A stretch of DNA of 64,000 nt from Sphingomonadales bacterium (lineage in GTDB: Bacteria > Pseudomonadota > Alphaproteobacteria > Sphingomonadales > Sphingomonadaceae), in NCBI GenBank assembly GCA_009995225.1, contig JAACPW010000015.1, forward strand, positions 22,347-86,346, written 5' to 3'. The translations under genes and the position numbers were made by a program. The notes below the pieces were generated by a model. The model searched no databases. It had not been told where the DNA came from and worked only from the letters and a program-made list of their open reading frames with translations. Below, piece by piece: positions 28,302-35,279 of the stretch; position 1 is the first letter of the stretch; the number at the start of each line of letters is the position of its first letter.

Positions 28302-30161
28302 TCAGCCCTTGGCGCTGGCGATGTAGCGGCTGACGGTGTTGGCCATGACCGAAAGCGGCGCATTGCCGCCAAGGACCAGCGCGGTGTTGAAGGCGCGGAA
28401 ATCGTACTGGTCGCCCAATTCGTTTTGTGCCCGCTCACGTTGGCGCAGGATCTGGCTGTGGCCGATCTTGTAGCCGCAGGCCTGACCCGGCCAGCTGCAA
28501 TAGCGGTCAACCTCGGAGGCGACTTCCTCGACCTTGGAACCGTTGCGTTCGACGAAGAACTGGCGGCCCTGTTCGCGGGTCCACTGCTTGGAATGGAGTC
28601 CGGTATCGACCACCAACCGGCAGGCGCGGAAGGCGAGGCTTTGCAGGAAGCCCAGCCGCCCGACTTCAAAGCCCTCGTAGGCACCAAGCTCGTCGGCGAT
28701 CTGTTCGGCATAGAGCGCCCAGCCTTCGGAAAAGGCGTTGAAGGCGAGGATCGAGCGGATCAGCGGCAGGCGGTTGCTGAACTCGCCTTCCCACACGTGG
28801 CCCGGAATGCTCTCGTGGAACGTGAGATCGGCCAGATCATACCTGCGGTGCAGATCGGTGGTGCGCAAGTTGATCCAGAAACGCCCCGGAATGCTGCCGT
28901 CCTTGCTGCCTGCCCCGCCGTAAGCGCCCGGCGCGCCGGGTTCTTCGGACAGGGGCAGGCGCACCACTTCCAGCCGCGGATTGACCACCTGCGTGAAGGC
29001 GCGCGGCATCTGCGCCTTGATCCACGCAAGGCGTTCATCGATGAAGGCGAAGATTTCCTTGCGGCCCGGATCGCCTTGCGCAAACTGATATCGCGGGTCT
29101 TCGGCCAGACCCCGCATCCGTTCGCCCACGCTGCCCTTGGAGTAGCCGATCTTGCGCAGGATCGGGTTCATCTGGGCGTGGAGTTCGTCCAGTTCGGCAA
29201 GGCCCTGACGGTGGATTTCGTCGGGCGTCAGATTGGTGGTGGTCGATGCCCCCAGCGCCCAGGCGTAATATTCCTCACCCATCGGCTGCGCCGCAATGCC
29301 GGCCGCATCCTTCGCTTGGGCGCGCTGGGTCTTGAGTTCAGCCAGCTGGCGTTCGAGCGCCGGAACGATCCCGCGCGCGGCAATCTGGGCCGCTTGGGGC
29401 GCGGCAGATTTGGCACCGGCAAGGTCGGAGGTTTCGAGCGGCCCGGCATAGCTTGCCTTGGCCTCGGCAAGGCTCGCCTGCATCTGGGCGATCGCCTTGT
29501 CGAGAAGGAAAGCAGGCGGCACCACGCCCATGCCGCGCGCTGCCTCGATCCGCTCGCGTTCCCCGTCGAGGATCGCGGGGACTTCCATCAGCCGATCGAG
29601 ATAGGGGCCGACATCGTCGGCGGTGGCCAAGGGCTGCGTCGAACTGAAGAAGCGCGGCATATCGATGTAAGCGCCGACATTCTGGATCACGACGTAAGGC
29701 GCATTGCGCCAGCTGCCGACCGCGACATCCCCATAGGGCAGGGCCATGCCTTCGACCGCGCGGGAAAAGGCCGTTTCGATCACTTCGAAACCGATCTGCT
29801 GATCACTGGTCAGGCCGTCCTGGGGATAGGCGCGCACTTCGGCGACCATATCCTTGAGGCTGGCGGCATAGGCTGCGCGTCCGGCCTCTCCGGGTGTGCC
29901 GAAGGTGGACCGCCACGCAGCGTATTTGCCGGTGTCCACGCCAAGCCCGGTGGCGCGGCCCGGTTCGTGGGCGAGCATCCGGTAGGCGATCTGTTCAAGC
30001 TTGGTATCTGCGGCGTTGGCCGCCGCGCTGCCGGACGGCAAGCCGGGCGCGATGGATTCGGGCCGGGATGCTGCGCAGGCGGGCAGAAGGGCAATGGCAG
30101 AAACGCCGCCAAGCCCGGCGAGGGCCTGACGGCGGGTGAAATCAGTGTTAGTCTCTCTCAT
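28302..30161 (-). CDS. DUF885-family exported protein (metallopeptidase-like)
   Basis: 619 residues from the ATG at 30161. The N-terminus has FTRRQALAGLGG, a Tat-like twin arginine, followed by a hydrophobic run and LLPACAA, a lipobox; it is probably a lipoprotein exported by Tat. The body is the DUF885 family, which is all-helical and includes HESIPGHVWEGE (HExxxGH), a zinc-binding motif related to M32-like carboxypeptidases. The family is annotated as uncharacterised peptidases; substrate unknown. It stands alone between the fusion oxidoreductase and the DUF3597 gene, with a hairpin at its 3' end. Confidence 0.9.
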   Translation of the reverse strand: MRETNTDFTRRQALAGLGGVSAIALLPACAASRPESIAPGLPSGSAAANAADTKLEQIAYRMLAHEPGRATGLGVDTGKYAAWRSTFGTPGEAGRAAYAASLKDMVAEVRAYPQDGLTSDQQIGFEVIETAFSRAVEGMALPYGDVAVGSWRNAPYVVIQNVGAYIDMPRFFSSTQPLATADDVGPYLDRLMEVPAILDGERERIEAARGMGVVPPAFLLDKAIAQMQASLAEAKASYAGPLETSDLAGAKSAAPQAAQIAARGIVPALERQLAELKTQRAQAKDAAGIAAQPMGEEYYAWALGASTTTNLTPDEIHRQGLAELDELHAQMNPILRKIGYSKGSVGERMRGLAEDPRYQFAQGDPGRKEIFAFIDERLAWIKAQMPRAFTQVVNPRLEVVRLPLSEEPGAPGAYGGAGSKDGSIPGRFWINLRTTDLHRRYDLADLTFHESIPGHVWEGEFSNRLPLIRSILAFNAFSEGWALYAEQIADELGAYEGFEVGRLGFLQSLAFRACRLVVDTGLHSKQWTREQGRQFFVERNGSKVEEVASEVDRYCSWPGQACGYKIGHSQILRQRERAQNELGDQYDFRAFNTALVLGGNAPLSVMANTVSRYIASAKG

Positions 30162-30207
30162 ACCCCCGGTGTGGCGGGGTGCCATCAACGTGTCAATTGC
30201 ACGAGGC

Positions 30208-30591
30208 TCAATCCTTGAGCATCCCGCCGACCTTGCCGCCTTCCAGCGCCAGCAGGTTCATCACGGCATGATGCAACGCGATATTCTGTTCGGCGGTGCC
30301 TTCGTAATCGGTCATGCCGAGTTCGCCTGCCAATTCCTTGCGGTTGGCATAGCTGGGATCGATGCCGACCAGTTTCATCAGATCGACGATGGATGTTTGC
30401 CAATTGTATTTGTCAGCTTCGGACATGGCGGCGATGCGCTGCGCCATCTCGGCTTCGCTGATAGCCGTATCGGCGGGGGCTGCGGACTGCGCAGCCGGGC
30501 GCTGAGCGGGCGAAGGCGCGGCAACGGCCGGTTTTGCGTCGACCTCGTCCTTGCCGAAAACCGCATTCTTGATCGAAGCGAAAATACCCAT
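30208..30591 (-). CDS. DUF3597 domain-containing protein
   Basis: 127 residues from the second of two adjacent ATGs (30591), because GGGAGG is 5 nt from it and only 2 nt from the first. After a start MGIFASIKNAVFGKDEVDAK comes a Pro/Ala-rich linker, then the conserved DUF3597 core (WQTSIVDLMKLVGIDPSYAN, RKELAGELGMTDYEGTAEQN). The family forms a small helical domain of unknown function found across alpha- and betaproteobacteria. No export signal. Encoded 46 bp upstream of the DUF885 gene, so possibly co-transcribed with it. Confidence 0.9.
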   Translation of the reverse strand: MGIFASIKNAVFGKDEVDAKPAVAAPSPAQRPAAQSAAPADTAISEAEMAQRIAAMSEADKYNWQTSIVDLMKLVGIDPSYANRKELAGELGMTDYEGTAEQNIALHHAVMNLLALEGGKVGGMLKD

Positions 30592-30674
30592 CATAGCCTC
30601 CCTGTTACATTACAGCTCACAACCGAATATGGACGCGCAATGTTCCGCTTGCGGGACGAGCAGAGGGCATTCGT

Positions 30675-30887
30675 TTGACCGATATCGTGCTTTCGATCGT
30701 GATGATGGCCGCGCTGGCACTGGCGGCAGGGGCGATTGTCTTGTGGCGCCGCACCGGGCTGGTAAAACAGCCCGCCCTGATGGTGTTGCTCGCCGTGATC
30801 GCGGTTGTGAACGTGCTGATCTGGACCGTCCCGAACAGCACAGGTGAGGCCCCGATCGAGCAGTTGAAGGCCGCCGGAGAAGGGTAA
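30675..30887 (+). CDS. Small hypothetical membrane protein
   Basis: 70 residues from a TTG at 30675 (AGAGGG 8 nt upstream); no ATG gives the full first helix. Two hydrophobic segments, IVLSIVMMAALALAAGAIVLW and ALMVLLAVIAVVNVLIWTV, flank a basic loop (RRTGLVKQ), giving a simple hairpin topology in the inner membrane. The C-terminus is polar. Not recognised as a known family. It is divergent from DUF3597 and convergent with the alpha/beta hydrolase. Confidence 0.65.
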   Translation: MTDIVLSIVMMAALALAAGAIVLWRRTGLVKQPALMVLLAVIAVVNVLIWTVPNSTGEAPIEQLKAAGEG

Positions 30888-30917
30888 AAACCCCCCTCCG
30901 GCAGGGCCATGCGATCC

Positions 30918-31574
30918 TTATTTGATCGGGCAATCGGGCGAGAGCCGGAAATCCAGATAATTGTCCACCGACCGCATCAATTCTTCCATCTCGTTTTCGA
31001 AGAAGTGATTGGCGCGGGGGATTTCTTCGTGGTGGATCGTGATGTGCTTCTGGGTGCGCAGCTTGTCTACCAGCTTTTGCACCGCATTGGGCTGAACCAC
31101 CGTATCAGCCGCGCCCTGCACGAAGATGCCGCTGGCAGGGCAGGGGGCCAGGAAGCTAAAATCATACATGTTGGCCGGCGGCGCGACCGAGATGAAGCCG
31201 CGCACTTCGGGGCGGCGCATCAGCAATTGCATACCGATCAGCGCGCCAAAGCTGTAGCCTGCGATCCAGGTGCTCTGCGCTTCGGGGTGAATGGATTGCA
31301 CCCAGTCGAGCGCCGAAGCCGCGTCGGACAGCTCGCCGATGCCGGAATCAAACGACCCCTGCGACCGGCCCACGCCGCGGAAATTGAAACGCAGGGTGGC
31401 AAAGCCTCGGTCGGCAAAGGTCTTGTAGAGCCGCTGCACGATCCGGTCGTTCATGGTGCCGCCGCCTTCAGGGTGCGGGTGCAAAATCATCGCCACCGGT
31501 GCACGCGGACGCGGCGGGGGCGAGAAACGACCTTCAAGACGGCCTTCAGGGCCGGGAAAGATGACTGAGGGCAT
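30918..31574 (-). CDS. Alpha/beta hydrolase
   Basis: 218 residues from the ATG at 31574; the frame is open further upstream, across the start of the cysteine desulfurase, but that part is noncoding in style. It has the alpha/beta-hydrolase core without a lid: oxyanion region LHPHPEGGGTMNDR, nucleophile elbow GYSFGALIG, Asp in GAADTVVQP and His in RANHFFENE. Related proteins are annotated as OsmC-like or peptidase-type hydrolases of unknown substrate. It is divergent from the first cysteine desulfurase with about 110 bp between; this pairing occurs in other sphingomonads, so a role near Fe-S metabolism is conceivable but unproven. Confidence 0.9.
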   Translation of the reverse strand: MPSVIFPGPEGRLEGRFSPPPRPRAPVAMILHPHPEGGGTMNDRIVQRLYKTFADRGFATLRFNFRGVGRSQGSFDSGIGELSDAASALDWVQSIHPEAQSTWIAGYSFGALIGMQLLMRRPEVRGFISVAPPANMYDFSFLAPCPASGIFVQGAADTVVQPNAVQKLVDKLRTQKHITIHHEEIPRANHFFENEMEELMRSVDNYLDFRLSPDCPIK

Positions 31575-31682
31575 CGGGCAAACCTTGCGAATGAGGAGCC
31601 GCACCACGCCGGGTGGCGCGTGCGAAAGCGGCCTGTATATAAGGTGCAACGCAATTTTCGCAATTACTTGTGAGACTATCCC

Positions 31683-32747
31683 ATTCCAGACCGCATCTAC
31701 CTCGACCACGCAGCCACCTCGCCCCTGCGTCCTGAAGCCCACGCGGCGATGGCGGAGGGTTTTGGGCTGTGGGCCAACCCCTCCAGCCCCCACGCGGAGG
31801 GGCGTAAGGCAAAGGCCGCGCTGGAGGATGCGCGCGAGCGGATCAAGGCGGCATTGGGGTGGAGCGGGGAGCTGATCTTTACGAGCGGGGCAAGCGAGGC
31901 GCTGTGGATTGCGCTGAACCGGTCGAAAGCCACGCGCAGGATTGTCAGCGCGGTCGAGCATGACGCGGTGTTCCGGGCTGCGCCGGATGCCGAGGTGGTG
32001 GCGATTGACCCCGATGCTGACCTTGAAGGGGATCTGGATTTCACAAGACTTCGAGAGCTTCTCTCGGCATCCGGGCGGTCGCTATTGGCGGTGCAGCATG
32101 TCAACTCTGAAACGGGTTTTGACCATTATTGGAGCAAACGGCCCGGACACAGAGCCCTCACGGACGAGACTGGTGCGCTCTTGCTGGCAGACTGTTCGCA
32201 AAGTGCTGGCAAATATCCTCTGCCAGATGCGGACATGATTGTCGTTTCTGCGCACAAGTTCGGCGGACCGATTGGCATTGGTGCACTTCTGGTTCGTGAC
32301 TTCAATCTGCTCGAACCCGCCGGTGGCCATGAGCGCGGTTATCGTCAAGGCACCGAAAATTTGCCGGGAGCGATGTCGATGGCGACGGCGATAGCGTTGG
32401 GCGGAGTCGAACGCTGGCCGACATCCTTTGAACAGCGCGACGAGTTTCGCAGGCGTTTGGAGGTGAACGGGACGATTATCAGCCCTGGCGGCTGGTCGGA
32501 TTGGATTATCGCCGTCGCTCACCCCACCATCAGCGCCCAAGCTCTCCTCATCCGCCTCGACGCCATGGGCTTTGCCGTCTCGGCGGGGAGCGCCTGTTCT
32601 TCCGGCACGCTCAAGAAAAGCCGGGTGCTCGATGCGTTTGGCGTTCCCGATGACGTCGCCGCGCGCACGATCCGGGTGAGTTTGGGGTGGAACACCACGG
32701 CGGAAGAACTGGACCGCTTCGCGGCGGCTTGGGCATCGCTTGTCTGA
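31683..32747 (+). CDS. Class V aminotransferase, cysteine desulfurase family (start codon anomalous)
   Basis: About 354 residues if read from an ATT at 31683. The conserved N-terminus DRIYLDHAATSPLRPEA is encoded upstream of the first ATG (31749), but no ATG, GTG or TTG precedes it in frame before a stop at 31671. PLP lysine K192 is in VVSAHKFGGP and the sulfur-carrying Cys305 in SAGSACSSG, so the enzyme looks intact. Such enzymes take sulfur from cysteine for Fe-S clusters or thiolated tRNA. It is followed by a second cysteine desulfurase and a ferredoxin. The protein either starts at a rare codon or carries a 1-nt frameshift near 31680. Confidence 0.85.
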   Translation: MPDRIYLDHAATSPLRPEAHAAMAEGFGLWANPSSPHAEGRKAKAALEDARERIKAALGWSGELIFTSGASEALWIALNRSKATRRIVSAVEHDAVFRAAPDAEVVAIDPDADLEGDLDFTRLRELLSASGRSLLAVQHVNSETGFDHYWSKRPGHRALTDETGALLLADCSQSAGKYPLPDADMIVVSAHKFGGPIGIGALLVRDFNLLEPAGGHERGYRQGTENLPGAMSMATAIALGGVERWPTSFEQRDEFRRRLEVNGTIISPGGWSDWIIAVAHPTISAQALLIRLDAMGFAVSAGSACSSGTLKKSRVLDAFGVPDDVAARTIRVSLGWNTTAEELDRFAAAWASLV

Positions 32748-32755
32748 CCCAAATT

Positions 32756-32845
32756 CGTTCGTCCTGAGCTTGTCGAAGGGCTGTCTCCCTTGGTGGCTCT
32801 AGGGAAAGGAGGAAAGCCGTGCTTCGACAAGCTCAACACGAACGG
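32756..32845. repeat. Imperfect inverted repeat between the two cysteine desulfurase genes
   Basis: Arms of 22 bp, 32757-32778 (ending GAGCTTGTCGAAG) and 32822-32843 (starting CTTCGACAAGCTC), match with two differences and are separated by 43 nt. The same GAGCTTGTCGAAG core is a very common dispersed intergenic palindrome in sphingomonad genomes; here it occupies most of the 115-bp gap. Confidence 0.8.
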
Positions 32846-32862
32846 GTAAAGGGCGGAGCACA

Positions 32863-33960
32863 ATGATTTACCTCGATTACCAAGCCACCACGCCCCTCGC
32901 GCCCGAAGCGCGCGAGGCGATGCTGCGCTGGCTGGGCGGGCCGGACAGCGACACCTTCGGCAACCCGCACTCTCCCCACCGCATGGGCCGCATGGCCGCC
33001 GCAGCGGTGGAGACCGCGCGCGAACGGGTCGCGGCGCTGCTGCCCGAAGGCGGGCAGGTGGTCTTCACCTCCGGCGCGACCGAAGCGATCAACATGGTGC
33101 TGCTGGGCACACCGGGCGATGTCATCACCTTCGCAACCGAACATGCCGCCGTGCTCGATTGCCAGCGGGCTGTCGAAGCGCAGGGTCGGCGCTTTACCGT
33201 GCTACCCGTCACACCCGATGGCCGGGCTGATCTGGACGCGCTGCAGGCGGCGATTACACCGCAGACCGGCCTTGTCGCGGTTATGGCCATCAACAATGAA
33301 ATTGGCGTCCGCAATCCGCTTGGCGCGGTCGTCGCTTGCGCGCGGCAGGTGGGGGCCAGAGTGCTGGTCGACGCGGTCCAGGCCTATGGCCGGGTGCCCG
33401 TAGAGGTAGCCGCCGACTACATCGCGGTTTCGGGCCATAAATGCCACGGCCCCAAGGGTATCGGCGCGCTGTGGATCGCAGGCGACGCCAGACCACCGCT
33501 CGCCTTGGTTCACGGCGGCGGACAGGAGGCCAGCCTGCGGTCAGGCACTCTCTCGCCCGCCCTTTGCGCAGGCTTTGGCGCAGCCGCTCAGCTTGCGGAA
33601 GAGAGCTTTTCGGAGCAATTGTTTCACGTGGAACATTTGTGGAACGTAGCGCGCAATGCGTTTGCGGACTGGGAATTGAATGGCAGTGCGGTAGATCGCT
33701 GGAAAGGCAATCTCAATATTCGGCGCGAAGGGTTGGATGTTGCCCGGCTTATGAGCGATTGTCGCCAGATTATGTTCTCTGCGGGAAGCGCCTGCGCCAG
33801 CGGGTCAGGCCGCACCAGCCATGTGCTCAAAGCGATCGGGCTGACGAACGCTCAGGCAAAGTCCTCTATCCGCCTCGGTTTCGGACGCTATACGACAGCA
33901 CAGGACATTGAAACCGCAGCGGCGTTAATCATCGCCGCCGCCAGGGAGCAGAGCCTTTGA
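32863..33960 (+). CDS. Cysteine desulfurase (NifS/IscS family)
   Basis: 365 residues; the ATG has GGAG 6 nt upstream. The start MIYLDYQATTPLAPEA, PLP lysine K193 in VSGHKCHGPKGIG and active Cys311 in SAGSACASGSG are all conserved. It removes sulfur from cysteine to build Fe-S clusters. The C-terminus stops short of the longer E. coli IscS tail (404 residues), typical of the NifS-like branch in alphaproteobacteria. The ferredoxin gene overlaps its stop codon. A ParB-binding parS sequence (33620-33635) lies inside the coding sequence, where it encodes LFHVEH. Confidence 0.93.
   Translation: MIYLDYQATTPLAPEAREAMLRWLGGPDSDTFGNPHSPHRMGRMAAAAVETARERVAALLPEGGQVVFTSGATEAINMVLLGTPGDVITFATEHAAVLDCQRAVEAQGRRFTVLPVTPDGRADLDALQAAITPQTGLVAVMAINNEIGVRNPLGAVVACARQVGARVLVDAVQAYGRVPVEVAADYIAVSGHKCHGPKGIGALWIAGDARPPLALVHGGGQEASLRSGTLSPALCAGFGAAAQLAEESFSEQLFHVEHLWNVARNAFADWELNGSAVDRWKGNLNIRREGLDVARLMSDCRQIMFSAGSACASGSGRTSHVLKAIGLTNAQAKSSIRLGFGRYTTAQDIETAAALIIAAAREQSL
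33620..33635. promoter_or_regulatory. parS site (ParB-binding palindrome), inside a gene
   Basis: TGTTTCACGTGGAACA matches the bacterial parS consensus TGTTNCACGTGNAACA at every fixed position. It is inside the cysteine desulfurase gene; parS sites commonly lie within genes. A second, fully symmetric site is at 46118-46133. Confidence 0.85.
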
Positions 33961-34292
33961 GCATCACCGTCACCTTTATCGATCCACGCGGGAATCCGGT
34001 CACAGCAGTGGCTGAACCGGGCGATAATCTCTTGCGCTTAGGGCAGGCGGCAGGGTTGCCACTGGAAGGCACGTGTGAGGGTCAGATGGCGTGTTCGACC
34101 TGCCACGTGATCGTTGCCGGCGACTGGTTCGACCGCTTGGCCGCAGCATCGGAGGAGGAGGAAGACATGCTTGATTTTGCCGCGGGGGTGCGACGCACCA
34201 GCCGGCTTTCGTGCCAGATCGACCTGACCGGTGATATGGACGGTATGACTGTCAGCGTTCCGCCCGAAACCAGCGACGCGCGGAGAATGTAG
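33957..34292 (+). CDS. 2Fe-2S ferredoxin (adrenodoxin/Isc Fdx type)
   Basis: 111 residues from a TTG at 33957 that overlaps the stop of the cysteine desulfurase. The cluster ligands are Cys40, Cys46, Cys49 and Cys86 in the CX5CX2C...C pattern (GTCEGQMACSTCHV), with the acidic helix EEEEDMLDFA after it, as in adrenodoxin-type ferredoxins. These donate electrons for Fe-S cluster assembly or to P450s. The overlap with a cysteine desulfurase supports an Isc-like assembly role. No IscU or HscA scaffold gene is in this window. Confidence 0.95.
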   Translation: MSITVTFIDPRGNPVTAVAEPGDNLLRLGQAAGLPLEGTCEGQMACSTCHVIVAGDWFDRLAAASEEEEDMLDFAAGVRRTSRLSCQIDLTGDMDGMTVSVPPETSDARRM

Positions 34293-34592
34293 GGTTCAGA
34301 ACGCGGGCGAGGTGAGAGCAAGGCATCAAATCCCGCCGCTACGCCGATGCCGCGCAGTGCTGGGCGGCAAAGGAAAAGGCAGTGGCGACGAGGATGAACC
34401 CCGTCGCCAAAACCTTAGATAGCCATTCCGTATCCAGCTTTCCAAACAGCGCATTGAAACCATGCGCGATGCCGACCCTCACTGTCCATAATCGTGAGAT
34501 TATCGGCTAATTCAAGACGCCTTTGGCAACGGCAGCGCGCTGTTCGGCCAGCCCGCATTTGTCAGCAGGCTTCGTCATGCCGGTTCAGCCTG
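34293..34592. other. Intergenic region with one doubtful small reading frame
   Basis: 300 bp between the ferredoxin stop and the DJ-1/PfpI stop (convergent). A minus-strand frame of 47 codons (34339-34482) is listed separately. No clear terminator or repeat is visible. Confidence 0.5.
34339..34482 (-). CDS. Possible 47-residue membrane peptide
   Basis: Starts at a GTG (34482) and ends at TAG. It reads as an amphipathic N-terminal half (GFNALFGKLDTEWLSKVL) followed by one hydrophobic helix (ATGFILVATAFSFAA) ending QHCAASA. The helix and codon choice look protein-like, but there is only a weak ribosome binding site, and random GC-rich DNA can give such frames. It may be a remnant of a longer gene. 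Listed as a candidate only. Confidence 0.3.
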   Translation of the reverse strand: MRVGIAHGFNALFGKLDTEWLSKVLATGFILVATAFSFAAQHCAASA

Positions 34593-35126
34593 TCAGGCAG
34601 GTACTTCCATATTGAGCGCCGCCATCAGGGCTTCGGTGAAGGCGGGGATGTCATCCGGGTTGCGGCTGGTGATGAGGTTGCCGTCAATCGCGACCTCGCG
34701 GTCAACCACCGCTGCGCCCGCGTTGGCAAGGTCGGTGCGGATCGAGGGCCAGCTTGTGACGGTCCGGCCTTCGATCAAATCCGCTTCAGCCAGCAGCCAA
34801 GGTGCGTGACAGATCGCGGCAATCGGCTTTCCCGCTGCGTCGAATGCGCGGACCATGTCGATCACCTTGCTTTCGGCGCGGAGGATATCGGGGTTCATCT
34901 GACCACCGGGAAGCAGCAGGGCGTCATAATCTTCAACCGATACGTCACCGATGACCTTGTCCACGCCGATGCTGTCACCCCAGTCCTTCTGGTCCCAGCC
35001 GCGAATTTCGCCTGTCTTAAGGCTGGCAATGGTGATTTGCGCGCCAGCGTTCATCAGCATTTCACGGGGTTTCATCAGTTCCGACTGCTCGAAACCGTCG
35101 GTGGCAATAATTAAAACGCGTTGCAT
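34593..35126 (-). CDS. DJ-1/PfpI-family glutamine amidotransferase-like protein (YhbO/PfpI type)
   Basis: 177 residues from the ATG at 35126, which has AAAGGAG 7-9 nt upstream; the longer in-frame start lacks support. The nucleophile elbow AICHAPWLLAEAD carries Cys106, and the acidic partner is in DGFEQSEL. Relatives are chaperones or deglycases acting on glyoxal-modified proteins, or peptidases; the precise activity is disputed. Length is typical (about 170-190). It stands alone, divergent from parC. Confidence 0.93.
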   Translation of the reverse strand: MQRVLIIATDGFEQSELMKPREMLMNAGAQITIASLKTGEIRGWDQKDWGDSIGVDKVIGDVSVEDYDALLLPGGQMNPDILRAESKVIDMVRAFDAAGKPIAAICHAPWLLAEADLIEGRTVTSWPSIRTDLANAGAAVVDREVAIDGNLITSRNPDDIPAFTEALMAALNMEVPA

Positions 35127-35279
35127 AAGGGGTCTCCTTTGGACAGGGTATGCCATGACTAGCCAACGCAAGACGTAATGTTCCACCGGGCAGGACAAGG
35201 CGGCAGGCGTGCACGATAGGCCGCTTTCCCTGTGGAAACCCCTCTCCCGGCCCGCCCGCAGGATTGCTAGACAGACATC

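Noticed and set aside
27573..30218. An 881-codon plus-strand open frame opposite the fusion oxidoreductase and DUF885 genes
   Set aside because: It is antisense to two well-supported genes; long antisense frames are expected in GC-rich genes with this codon use, and the protein has no recognisable domain and is compositionally odd (His/Arg/Gly-rich).
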